This document shows, one piece after another, positions 46,351 through 55,038 of a stretch of DNA of 64,000 bases. Location: contig NZ_VTSR01000006.1 in the NCBI RefSeq assembly GCF_008329715.1, positions 124,001 through 188,000 on the forward strand. Direction: 5' to 3'. Every line of letters starts with the position of its first letter. Position 1 is the stretch's first letter. Made by a program: the position numbers and the translations under genes. The notes under the pieces are model-generated. The model worked only from the letters and a program-made list of their open reading frames with translations, did no database searches and had not been told where the DNA came from. Source of the stretch: Gimesia chilikensis (GTDB lineage Bacteria; Planctomycetota; Planctomycetia; Planctomycetales; Planctomycetaceae).

Positions 46351-46590
46351 TTACTTGTGGTAACCCAGACCGGTCACGACGGAGTGCAGTTCTTCGAAGG
46401 TGATAAACCGACGACGGTGACGCAGCTTGTACTGGTCGATTGCCTCAGCCAGTTCGTTGACGTCTTCATTTTCAGAGTTGTAGGAATTGCTGAACTGCCG
46501 ACGTTCGACGCCACCATCGGGACGCTGTTCCCCACGATTCTGACGACGATCCTGAAAAGTGACAGCCTGTTGCTCGGTAACCTGGTTCAT
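46351..46590 (-). CDS. Small uncharacterised protein
   Basis: 79 aa from the ATG at 46590 with a strong GAGGAG site seven nt upstream, which is the main support for a real gene. The N-terminal half is a Gln/Arg-rich low-complexity section (TFQDRRQNRGEQRPDGG). The C-terminal half is a compact helical segment, LAEAIDQYKLRHRRRFITFE then LHSVVTGLGYHK. I recall similar C-terminal wording in small planctomycete proteins but know no function for them. It is soluble, with no cysteine and no signal peptide. Confidence 0.65.
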   Translation of the reverse strand: MNQVTEQQAVTFQDRRQNRGEQRPDGGVERRQFSNSYNSENEDVNELAEAIDQYKLRHRRRFITFEELHSVVTGLGYHK

Positions 46591-46975
46591 AAGATTGCTC
46601 CTCATTTTAAAACTTACCAGGTAAAACCTAGTATGGATTTCCCGGTAAGCTGCGAAATACTGTGATCTGCAACGGTTAATTCTGTGACTTGCTGCGGAAG
46701 ATGCCTGCTGTTCCGATCAGAGGGATCGTGGGAGAAATGCAGCACAATCGAGTTATGCAGGATGCTGGGGAGTCAATCTCGGCCCGAAATATTCCTGTCA
46801 TAAACTGGATCGGCGGTTTCTGCCGCCTTCTTTGGCTTATGCAGCATTTCTCGTTATATTACAGGTATCCGGGTCGTAGGTATTCTGCCTGTCATGCAGC
46901 AGACAATAGGAGGCGTTGCCTGCAGAAGAACCGATTCCCGATTTTTCACACTCACTAATGAAAGACAACCAAGCT
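46591..46975. other. Intergenic region between the small gene and gpsA
   Basis: 385 nt serving divergent genes. An AGGAGG at 46908-46913 lies close to a TTG that could open a 20-codon upstream extension of gpsA. I cannot identify a promoter with confidence. Confidence 0.3.
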
Positions 46976-47971
46976 ATGACAACCAAAGTGGCAATTCTGG
47001 GTGGAGGCGGGATGGCGACCGCCTGTGCATCATTGCTCACAGAAAGCCCGGAGACAGCGGTCTCCATGTGGGTCCGTAAGCCGGAAGTCGCTGAAGATAT
47101 CAACGTCCATCGGGAAAACCGCAGACTGCTGCCGGGAGTCAAGCTGCCTGACGCGGTGCATGTGACTTCAGACGTCGATGCTGCGGTGAAAGATGCCGAT
47201 TTTCTGGTCATTGCAATTCCCACTGAATTTGTCAGACAGGCGCTGACCACACTGAAGCCACACCTCAAAGGGGAAACGCCGGTCGTCAGTGTGATCAAGG
47301 GGATTGAGAGAGAGACTTTCTATCGCCCCAGCGAAATCATTACCGATGTGCTGGGACCGCGGCCCGTTGTGGCATTGGGAGGGCCCAGCCATGCGGAAGA
47401 AATCGCCCGCCGTCTGCCGGCCAGTGTCGTGGCTGCCAGCGGGGAGCTCGATCTCGCTCGCGAGACGCAGCAGCTTTTCAGTACAGATCGCTTCCGGGTC
47501 TATACGAATCTGGACATCATCGGTGTCGAACTGGCCGGGGCACTCAAAAATGTAATCGCGATTGCAGCCGGGATTTGCGATGGCGGCAAATATGGCGACA
47601 ACGCCAAGTCGGCCATCATGACACGCGGACTGGTGGAGATGACCCTGTTCGGAGCCTCTTTTGGTGCTGAACCATCTACATTTTCAGGACTGGCTGGTGT
47701 TGGCGACCTGATCACGACCTGCATGAGCCCCTTTGGACGCAACCGGAGTCTGGGAGAACGGCTCGGCCGCGGCGAGACGCTGCAAGAGATTCTCAGCAGC
47801 ATGGAAGCGGTCGCGGAGGGTGTCAACACAACTCGCAGCGTTTATAATCTAGCAGAACAGAGAGGGCTGGAAATGCCCATCACAACCGAGATCTATCGGG
47901 TGCTGTTTGAAGGCAAGTCACCCGAAGATGCCACCCAGACCCTGATGACACGCCCCCCACGTGAGGAATAA
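46976..47971 (+). CDS. gpsA: Glycerol-3-phosphate dehydrogenase [NAD(P)+]
   Basis: 331 aa from the ATG at 46976 (MTTKVAILGGGGMATACASL), the usual family length; starts at 46958 (ATG) and 46916 (TTG) are also open. It makes glycerol-3-phosphate for phospholipid synthesis. The nucleotide site is GGGGMATA (variant of GAGSWGTALA). Catalytic and binding residues lie in VIKGIERET, GGPSHAEEIA (family GPsfA.E), ELAGALKNVIAIAAGICDG (catalytic Lys) and GLAGVGDLITTC. The PQQ-propeller gene follows 61 nt later. The GpsA wording GPSHAEE is the form common outside Proteobacteria. Confidence 0.95.
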   Translation: MTTKVAILGGGGMATACASLLTESPETAVSMWVRKPEVAEDINVHRENRRLLPGVKLPDAVHVTSDVDAAVKDADFLVIAIPTEFVRQALTTLKPHLKGETPVVSVIKGIERETFYRPSEIITDVLGPRPVVALGGPSHAEEIARRLPASVVAASGELDLARETQQLFSTDRFRVYTNLDIIGVELAGALKNVIAIAAGICDGGKYGDNAKSAIMTRGLVEMTLFGASFGAEPSTFSGLAGVGDLITTCMSPFGRNRSLGERLGRGETLQEILSSMEAVAEGVNTTRSVYNLAEQRGLEMPITTEIYRVLFEGKSPEDATQTLMTRPPREE

Positions 47972-48032
47972 TTATCCACCTGACATTCCAGGTAGCGCGC
48001 TAATACCTTCACCCCCTTTTGGAGTTTGTTTG

Positions 48033-49325
48033 ATGCGATTCACACCCTTGTTGTTACTTACCGTCTGCTGCGGTTTGTTTTTATCGACCGCAGAGACTCA
48101 CGCGGAGACCTGGCCTCAGTTTCGTGGTGCCGATGGCAGTGGAGTCTCTTCCGAAACGAACCTTCCGACAAAGTGGTCGGCTCAGGAGGGTCTACTCTGG
48201 TCTGTCGATCTTCCCGGTCGTGCGAACTCTTCACCGGCGATCACAGCGAAACGGGTCGACCTGACGACCAAAACCCCCGATAACGGACTCTGGATTCTCT
48301 CCTTTGACCGAAAGACAGGTCAGCAGTTGCTGAAAGTCAAAGTCGGCACCGGGGAACTCGCTGCACCGGGTCCCCGCAATCTCTGGGAACATCGCCACAA
48401 TGCCGCGACGCCAACCCCGATGTCTGATGAAGAAAATATCTGGGCATTCTTTGGTTCCGGGTTGCTGGTCTGCGTCGATGCCGCTTCCGGGGGAATCGTC
48501 TGGCAGAAGGATATGGTCAAAGACTACGGTGCGTACGACATCACCTTTGGTATGGGTTCCACTCCCCGCCTGTGGAACAACCTGCTGATCGTCACCTGCA
48601 TGACCAAGGGCCCCTCGTATGTCGTCGCTTTCGATAAAGAAACCGGCAAAGAGGTCTGGAAAGCCAACCGCAAACTACCCGCAGAGAAGGACGGTGCAGA
48701 CGCTTACTCGACACCGACTATTTTTCAGCGCGGCGATCAGACGGAACTGCTGGTTTCCGGTTCCGATCATGTGAATGCCTATGATCCCGCGACGGGCAAA
48801 CAGCTGTGGATTGCCGGCGGCCTGGAAATTCCGAGCCCCTTCGGCCGAATCATCGCAGCACCGGTTGCGAACAAAGAGATGATCATCGCGACTTCCGGTA
48901 ACCCCGGTGGAGGCGGTCTAGGTTACATCAAAGCCTTCAAGCAGGGTGGCACCGGCGACATCAGCAAGTCGGGCCTGCTCTGGAAGTTTGATACAGCTAC
49001 CCCCGATGCATCCACGCCCCTGATCATGAATGACAAACTGTATATGGTCAGCCAGAATGGTGTGGCGACCTGCCTGAACCTCAGCGATGGGGAACCTGTC
49101 TGGAAAAAGCGGGTGAACGGCCAGTACTTCTCGGCTCTGGTTGGTGGAGACAACAAGGTCTACTTCCTGAGCATTGAAGGGTTGTGCACGGTCATCGATG
49201 CTAAGACGGGAGAAGTGATTGCCGAGAACCAGTTGCCCGGCGCTTTCTATTCAACTCCCGCCATCAGTGACGGAATCATTTACCTGCGTTCGTTCGATAA
49301 GCTGTACGCAATCAAAGGTAAATAA
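48033..49325 (+). CDS. PQQ-like beta-propeller repeat protein, exported
   Basis: 430 aa from the ATG at 48033, chosen because a signal peptide (MRFTPLLLLTVCCGLFLSTA, cleavage near THAETW) begins there with GGAG upstream. The domain has six to eight blades of the BamB/quinoprotein type: WPQFRGADGSGVSSE opens it, and blades contain ...A.D..TG...W motifs such as VVAFDKETGKEVWKANRK, NAYDPATGKQLW and VIDAKTGEVIAE. Many planctomycete relatives are annotated as outer-membrane protein assembly factor BamB-like or as secreted enzymes. No PQQ ligand or catalytic Asp set can be seen, so it is probably a binding or scaffold protein in the periplasm. Confidence 0.87.
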   Translation: MRFTPLLLLTVCCGLFLSTAETHAETWPQFRGADGSGVSSETNLPTKWSAQEGLLWSVDLPGRANSSPAITAKRVDLTTKTPDNGLWILSFDRKTGQQLLKVKVGTGELAAPGPRNLWEHRHNAATPTPMSDEENIWAFFGSGLLVCVDAASGGIVWQKDMVKDYGAYDITFGMGSTPRLWNNLLIVTCMTKGPSYVVAFDKETGKEVWKANRKLPAEKDGADAYSTPTIFQRGDQTELLVSGSDHVNAYDPATGKQLWIAGGLEIPSPFGRIIAAPVANKEMIIATSGNPGGGGLGYIKAFKQGGTGDISKSGLLWKFDTATPDASTPLIMNDKLYMVSQNGVATCLNLSDGEPVWKKRVNGQYFSALVGGDNKVYFLSIEGLCTVIDAKTGEVIAENQLPGAFYSTPAISDGIIYLRSFDKLYAIKGK

Positions 49326-49343
49326 ATCTTTTAAGCAGTACGC

Positions 49344-49384
49344 AAAACAGCCCTCCCGGTGTGATCCACCTGGATGGCTGTTTT
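49344..49384. terminator. Bidirectional terminator between convergent genes
   Basis: AAAACAGCC (49344-49352) pairs with GGCTGTTTT (49376-49384), with further pairing of CCGGTG/CACCTGG inside. A's upstream and T's downstream serve both strands: the PQQ-propeller gene (plus) and the DUF1501 gene (minus). Confidence 0.8.
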
Positions 49385-49433
49385 CTATTGGTCTGTACAT
49401 TACCGCTGCCGCGTCACCGCGAGTTACCTGAGA

Positions 49434-50861
49434 TCAGGCACGCCCCGCCAGTTCCGGAATCGCCTGGCCGTGCATGACGATCGGCGTAGGACGACCGGAG
49501 AAATCGGGCAGGAAGGTATTCGCATAATCGATTCCCAGGTGCGAATAGATGGTCGCCAGGAAATCGTGAGGTCCGACGGCGCGGGCAATCGGTCCTTCCC
49601 CTTTGGCATCAGTGGCACCAATGATCTGGCCAGTCTGAATATTTCCGCCGGCAAAGAGCATTGAATTCGCGTTGGGCCAGTGATCGCGACCGGGTTGTGT
49701 CGTACCGGCACTGCCACTGCCGATGCCGCCCCCGGTACTTTTCGAATAGGAGATGCGCGGGGTTCGACCGAATTCTCCCCCGACAATCACGAGTACCCGT
49801 TTATCGAGTCCACGTGCATAGATGTCTTCAATCAGAGCAGTTACGGCCTGGTCGAAGAATGGCGCCCGATACTTGATCGCATCGAACACGTGGTGATTGA
49901 CCGCATGGTCGTCCCAGTTGGAAACGCGTCCGCACAGAGGCCCGGAAAGCTCGGTTGTGATAATTTCCACGCCCGCTTCCACCAGGCGACGCGCCATCAG
50001 ACACTGTTGTCCCCATTGATGCATTCCGTACCGGTCACGAATGTGTTGAGGTTCCTGTGTCAGATCGAATGCCTGGGCCGCCTGCTTGCTGGTCAGCAGG
50101 TTCGTTGCCTGGGCTTCGAACTGATCCATGGCCTGCATGGCTCCTTCCAGGTCGAGGTCTCGACGCAGCTGGTCAAACTGCTGTCGCAGACTGATTCGCT
50201 TCGCCAGTCGTTCCGACTGCTGGGCGTCTGACAGACCAATGTTGGGAACCTTGAATTCAGGTTTGCTGGGATCCCCCTGAATCTGGAATGGGCCGGCTCC
50301 GGGTCCCAGGTAGGTGGGGCCGGCAATCTGGAAGCTGTCGTAGTTTGTTATCGCATTCACGCCCACATAATTGGGCAACACTTTATTCGGATCCCGGCGG
50401 AGAAAGTTGGCGACCGACATCCAGTCGGGCAGCTTGGGTTTGCGTTTATCGACGCGATCGGGATCGCCTCCCAGAACCTGCAATGATCCAGCAGGATGAC
50501 CGCCGCCGGTATGGGTGATGGACCGCAAGACGGTGAATTTGTCGGAGATTTGTGCACAACGGGGGAGCAGTTCGCTCAAATACAGGCCTTCGGTTTTTGT
50601 CGCGATCGGAGAATAGGGACCACGATAATCGGAGGGGGCTTCCGGCTTAGGATCGAATGTATCCAGATGACTCACACCACCACGGCACCAGACCAGAATG
50701 ATGGCAGTTCGTTCTTTACTACCGGCTGGTGCTCCTGCATTCGCTGCCTGAGCCGCCTGTAGCTGGTAGAGCGCCGGTAACGACAGGCCTCCCAGCCCCA
50801 GCTTGAGAAACTCACGTCGTGAACCTGTTTCGGCCTGCTTAAGCGACGATTTCTGCTTCAT
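49434..50861 (-). CDS. DUF1501 family protein, Tat-exported
   Basis: 475 aa from the ATG at 50861; an ATG four codons earlier (50873) is equally possible. A twin-arginine signal (GSRREFLKLGLGGLSLPAL) leads the protein to the periplasm. Family marks: AIILVWCRGGVSHLDTFDPK, GGEFGRTPRISYSKSTGGG, PGRDHWPNANSMLFAGGN and IIGATDAKGEG. The fold belongs to the alkaline-phosphatase-like superfamily; substrate is unknown. DUF1549/DUF1553 partners are absent, as for the first copy at 13900. The two copies share the layout but differ in sequence, so this is not a recent duplication. Confidence 0.9.
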   Translation of the reverse strand: MKQKSSLKQAETGSRREFLKLGLGGLSLPALYQLQAAQAANAGAPAGSKERTAIILVWCRGGVSHLDTFDPKPEAPSDYRGPYSPIATKTEGLYLSELLPRCAQISDKFTVLRSITHTGGGHPAGSLQVLGGDPDRVDKRKPKLPDWMSVANFLRRDPNKVLPNYVGVNAITNYDSFQIAGPTYLGPGAGPFQIQGDPSKPEFKVPNIGLSDAQQSERLAKRISLRQQFDQLRRDLDLEGAMQAMDQFEAQATNLLTSKQAAQAFDLTQEPQHIRDRYGMHQWGQQCLMARRLVEAGVEIITTELSGPLCGRVSNWDDHAVNHHVFDAIKYRAPFFDQAVTALIEDIYARGLDKRVLVIVGGEFGRTPRISYSKSTGGGIGSGSAGTTQPGRDHWPNANSMLFAGGNIQTGQIIGATDAKGEGPIARAVGPHDFLATIYSHLGIDYANTFLPDFSGRPTPIVMHGQAIPELAGRA

Positions 50862-51049
50862 TCCCGATACCATTAAAATGGAGTCTGATCTACTTGTGAG
50901 GTGGAGCACACTCCTCAAATCAGAGATCTGTTATGAGTAGTATACCACGGCCCCTCCCGAAATGTCTAACTATTCAGATATCGGCTGTTGAAACGGGGTT
51001 TCTAAAACAGGACAAAGTCCCCCGATTCTAAACTTGTTATTGGGAACCG

Positions 51050-51082
51050 AAAAAACGCCGCGTCAGCAACCTGACACGGCGT
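51050..51082 (-). terminator. Terminator of the metal-efflux operon
   Basis: On the minus strand a 12-bp stem with arms ACGCCGCGTCAG (51055-51066) and CTGACACGGCGT (51071-51082), one mismatch, closes a 4-nt loop. Six T (51050-51055) follow. It lies 27 nt past the stop of the last gene (51109) and marks the operon end. Confidence 0.9.
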
Positions 51083-51108
51083 CACCTGTTCAGTTTTCAC
51101 GAATTCGA

Positions 51109-51666
51109 TCAATGAGCGTGTTTCTCACCATGCTCATGTTCGTGGTCATGATCGTGAGCAGAGATTTCTCCCGTGTACGATTTGCCGTCGATCTCGAGAA
51201 CCAGACGAGCCGTGGTATCTTTCTCGTGCAGCAGATCGCCCAGGGCTTTCTCTTTCAGTACGAACCGTGACGATTCCCCCTGGGGATCGGATTCTTCGGG
51301 GGAAGCGGTCAGTGTGAACTGTGACCCTTTGCCATCATGCTTGACATTCACAAGAATGCTTTCTGCCTTAATCGGAACATTCTTTTTCGCGGCACCATCC
51401 AGAATATAGACCGTGATCGCACCACTCTTTTCGTCGTGAACCAGTTCGCCATGATAGGCTTCTTTTCCGAGTTCGATCAACGAGCCATGATGGGGGCCTT
51501 CGGAAGGATGTTCGTGCCCATGATCGTGGTCGTCCATCTCTTTATCTTCATGCGCCGTTTCGTCGAACGTCTTGGTGTTCTGATCACTTTGATTCTGACA
51601 TCCCACCAGGGCCAGTCCGAGTACACAGCACAATACAGTCAGCCAGTTCGCTTTGCGAAATTTCAT
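51109..51666 (-). CDS. His-rich lipoprotein of the metal-efflux operon
   Basis: 185 aa. Signal peptide with lipobox ALVGC (Cys23). A His/Asp/Glu cluster follows (DDHDHGHEHPSEGPHHGS) and the protein ends in a second one (HDHDHEHEHGEKHAH). The middle (residues 60-165) is a compact beta-rich region, with ELVHDEKSGAITVYILDG and TARLVLEIDGKSYTG. Planctomycete proteins with this layout lie next to CusA/CzcA pumps and are thought to bind metals in the periplasm. It is the last gene of the operon, 70 nt after the pump gene. Metal identity (Zn, Co, Cd, Cu, Ni) is not shown by the sequence. Confidence 0.8.
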   Translation of the reverse strand: MKFRKANWLTVLCCVLGLALVGCQNQSDQNTKTFDETAHEDKEMDDHDHGHEHPSEGPHHGSLIELGKEAYHGELVHDEKSGAITVYILDGAAKKNVPIKAESILVNVKHDGKGSQFTLTASPEESDPQGESSRFVLKEKALGDLLHEKDTTARLVLEIDGKSYTGEISAHDHDHEHEHGEKHAH

Positions 51667-51736
51667 TTTACAATCCTTTTCAGTTAATTGATTAAGTTAC
51701 ATTTTTCAGATTCGATTAGCGTTTTACATCTTGTTT

Positions 51737-54700
51737 TTAATGTGTGGTCGCAGCCATCTGTTCTTCGCTTTCTTCCAGCAGGGGGATTTCTTCTGTCCCC
51801 CGTTCGACAATCCGTGCTCCCGCCTCGCGTCCAAAACTCCAGAACAGAGCAGGACGGATGAAAAATTCCAGAATCGTACTGCTGAGCAGCCCACCGATGA
51901 TCACCGTCGCGACCGGGTACAGAATTTCCTTTCCTGCTTCTCCCTGCGCCATCGCCAGGGGAACCAGTCCGATCCCCGAGGTTAACGCCGTCATCAGGAC
52001 CGGTGCCAGGCGCTCCTGACCTGCCCGGATAATCATTTCGCGTGTCCAGCTTTCGCCTTCGTATTTCACCAGGTGCAGATAATGGTTGAGCAGTAGAATT
52101 CCGTTACGGGAGGCAATCCCGCCCAATGAAATAAAACCGACCATGGCTGCGATGGTCAGGGTCTGGCCCGTGATAACCAGCGCGATCACCGAACCGATGA
52201 AGGCCATCGGCAGTGCCGACATCACCTGCAAAGAGAAATTAACGGAATGGAACATCGTAAACAGCACCAGGAAGACACCCAGCATCGAAACCACAAACAG
52301 GATCGAAATCAGTCTCGAGGCTGTCTGCTGATTCTCAAACTGCCCGCTGTATTCCACAAAATAGCCTGCGGGGAGCTTCTGAATAATCGGCTTCTGTTTC
52401 GCCTGAATGTCCTGTACCACGTCGACCAGGCCACGACCGGACACGTTACATTGTACGATGATCCGTTTCTGGACCTTTTCCCGGTTGATCGTGTTGGGAC
52501 CGGACGATTCCGTAATCTCTGCGACCGAGGACAGTGGCGTTGTACCGCCGCCAGGCAGATTGATCGAAAGCCGTTTCAACGTCTCCCGGTCTTCGCGGTA
52601 CTGCTCGTCCATGCGGATCAACAGATCAAAAGTCCTTTGCCCCTGCAATACCTGGGAAACCACCATGCCGTTCATGGCGGTCTGCACATATTCATTTACA
52701 TACGCGGGCGTCAGTCCATACAGTTTCAATTTATCCCGGTTGAGTTTGATCTGGAGTTGCGGAATTTCCACCTGAGGCTCAACCAGTACGTCGGTCACGC
52801 CGGGTACTGAGCGCATCGCGGCTCCCAGCTTTTGCGCTGTCGTCCGCAGTACGGTCAGATCCTCGCCATATATTTTAATTCCGACCTGGGCTTTCACGCC
52901 GGAAATCATGTGGGAGATCAGGTGCGCCAGCGGTTGTTCCACGGAGATCACAATTCCGGGAATCGACTCCATCGAGTGCCGGATCTCTTCGAGTACGGCT
53001 TCGCGTCCCCGTCCTGACTCCGGATCAAACGAGATAATGTATTCCGAGACGTTCACCCCTTCGGCATGTTCGTCGAGTTCCGCCCGGCCGGTGCGACGGG
53101 AAAAGGCAGCCACACCTTTGATCTTCTTTAATTGATCCATCACCGTTCTGGCGATTTCATTCGATTTCTTCAGAGAGGTTCCCGGAGGTAGAACCACGTT
53201 CAACTGCGCAACCCCTTCGTTAAAGGGGGGCAGGAAATCCTGTTCGAGCTGTATCAGGAACAGACCCGCGATCAGCACACTGATTATTCCCAGCATCAGC
53301 AGAGGTTTGGCAAATCGAATACTGAAGCCGATGACCATTCCAGCGCCCCATTTCAAGAGACGAAGCAGCGGTCCATCCTTGTGAGAGTGCTCACTTTCAG
53401 TTTCTTTGTCCGATTTCTGAACGGGCGAACCGAATTTTTTACCGAGCAGCCAGTAAGACAGCACGGGAGTCAGCGTCAGAGAAACCAGCAGTGATGACAG
53501 GATCGACACGATATAGGCCACACCCAAGGGTGTAAACAGGCGACCTTCCATCCCGGACAACGCGAACAGAGGCAAGAACACCAGCACAACAATCACGGTT
53601 CCAAAGACAATGGAATTCCGGATTTCACAGCTGGCCTGAAAGACGACCAGCAATGTCGGCTTGGGATTCTCGCGATAGCGGTTCTCCTGTAACCGGCGGA
53701 AAATATTCTCCACATCCACGATCGCGTCATCCACGAGTTCGCCGATGGCCACTGCCAGGCCTCCCAGCGTCATCGTATTAATTGATAATCCGAAGACAGC
53801 GAAAATAATCGCCGTGATGGCAATCGATAAGGGAATCGCAGTGAGGGTGATAAACGTCGTGCGGAAGTTCATCAGGAACAGAAACAGAATAATCACCACC
53901 AGAATGCCCCCGTCCCGCAGGGCTTCGATCACATTCTCAATGGAACGGTCGATGAATGATTTCTGAGAGTAGAGTTCCGGCTGAATTCGAATGTCTTTGG
54001 GAAGAGAAGGCTTGAGCTCTTCCAGTGCCTGGAGCACATCGTTGGTCACCCGTCGCGTGTCGGCATTAGGTTGTTTATTGACGGTCAGCACCACCGCCGG
54101 TCCACCGGCAAAGGTGCCGTCCTCCTGCTTGACGAATGCGGAACTGTCCCCCCGTTTCACCTGGGCACCTTCGGTTACCCGGGCCACCTGGGAGAGCACA
54201 ATCGGGCGTCCTTCCTGGCGGGTCACGACGACTTTCTTCAGATCGTCCAGCGTCTGGATCCGGCCCAGTGCTCGTACCAGAAATTCGTTGGGCCCCTGTT
54301 CGTCCAGGTAGCCCCCGGTCGTATTCAGGTTACTCTCCTGGCAGGCCTCCCGCACATCGTGCAGCGTGATCCCGTATTTGATCAGGGCTTCTGGATTGAC
54401 GAGGACCTGGAACTGCTTGCGTCCGCCCCCCATCGTAAACACCTGGGAGACACCGGGAATGGTCAACAGTCGCTGACGAACTACCCAGTCCGCCAGGGTC
54501 CGGACTTCCAGGGGCGAAGTTTCATCGTCTTCACTCCACATCCCGAGCATCATGATCTGCCCCATGATGGAGGAGATCGGCGCCAACTGTGGTTTGATGC
54601 CTTCAGGCAGACGATCGGTGACCAGTTGCAGACGTTCGTTGACGACCTGCCGGTCGTTGTAGATATCGGTGCCCCATTCGAATTCGACATAGATCACCGA

Positions 54701-54970
54701 GATACCCACGCCGGAGGAACTTCTCACGGCCTGCACACCGGTAGCACCGTTGAGGGTGGTTTCCAGGGGAAAGGTAATCAGTGATTCGACTTCTTCGGGG
54801 GCCATGCCGGGTGCTTCCGTCATCACGACCACCCGCGGGCGGTTGAGGTTGGGAAACACATCGATGGCCATATTCAGTGCCTGCCATGTTCCGAATCCGA
54901 TCAGGAACAGGGAGAAGGCCAGCGTCAGGTGCCGCTGTTTCAGTGAAAAACGTATAATTGCATTGAGCAT
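51737..54970 (-). CDS. Heavy-metal efflux RND transporter (CusA/CzcA family)
   Basis: 1077 aa, 12 membrane helices, full RND length. Marks: the N-terminal MLNAIIRFSLKQRHLTL, NRPRVVVMTEAPGMAPEEVE (CusA/CzcA wording), and the TM4 proton-relay segment LAVAIGELVDDAIVDVENIF, where the family has Asp before Ala-x-Val. VSILSSLLVSLTLTPVLS and GALFGFISLGGIASRNGILL-like wording in TM10 complete the pattern. It should pump divalent or monovalent metal ions from the periplasm through a TolC-type channel. The relay reads GELVDDAIVDVEN rather than CzcA DGAVVIVEN or CusA VDAAIVMIEN, so specificity is not inferred. No outer-membrane channel gene is in this operon. Confidence 0.93.
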   Translation of the reverse strand: MLNAIIRFSLKQRHLTLAFSLFLIGFGTWQALNMAIDVFPNLNRPRVVVMTEAPGMAPEEVESLITFPLETTLNGATGVQAVRSSSGVGISVIYVEFEWGTDIYNDRQVVNERLQLVTDRLPEGIKPQLAPISSIMGQIMMLGMWSEDDETSPLEVRTLADWVVRQRLLTIPGVSQVFTMGGGRKQFQVLVNPEALIKYGITLHDVREACQESNLNTTGGYLDEQGPNEFLVRALGRIQTLDDLKKVVVTRQEGRPIVLSQVARVTEGAQVKRGDSSAFVKQEDGTFAGGPAVVLTVNKQPNADTRRVTNDVLQALEELKPSLPKDIRIQPELYSQKSFIDRSIENVIEALRDGGILVVIILFLFLMNFRTTFITLTAIPLSIAITAIIFAVFGLSINTMTLGGLAVAIGELVDDAIVDVENIFRRLQENRYRENPKPTLLVVFQASCEIRNSIVFGTVIVVLVFLPLFALSGMEGRLFTPLGVAYIVSILSSLLVSLTLTPVLSYWLLGKKFGSPVQKSDKETESEHSHKDGPLLRLLKWGAGMVIGFSIRFAKPLLMLGIISVLIAGLFLIQLEQDFLPPFNEGVAQLNVVLPPGTSLKKSNEIARTVMDQLKKIKGVAAFSRRTGRAELDEHAEGVNVSEYIISFDPESGRGREAVLEEIRHSMESIPGIVISVEQPLAHLISHMISGVKAQVGIKIYGEDLTVLRTTAQKLGAAMRSVPGVTDVLVEPQVEIPQLQIKLNRDKLKLYGLTPAYVNEYVQTAMNGMVVSQVLQGQRTFDLLIRMDEQYREDRETLKRLSINLPGGGTTPLSSVAEITESSGPNTINREKVQKRIIVQCNVSGRGLVDVVQDIQAKQKPIIQKLPAGYFVEYSGQFENQQTASRLISILFVVSMLGVFLVLFTMFHSVNFSLQVMSALPMAFIGSVIALVITGQTLTIAAMVGFISLGGIASRNGILLLNHYLHLVKYEGESWTREMIIRAGQERLAPVLMTALTSGIGLVPLAMAQGEAGKEILYPVATVIIGGLLSSTILEFFIRPALFWSFGREAGARIVERGTEEIPLLEESEEQMAATTH

Positions 54971-55038
54971 TGGATTCTTCCGTACCGGGAGTCACGTTCA
55001 AGGGATGCACTAGAGCTTCAGAATGGTCTATAAGACGA

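Noticed and set aside
46186-46665. Plus-strand frame of about 159 codons opposite the small gene at 46351
   Set aside because: The minus-strand gene has a strong ribosome site; this frame has none.
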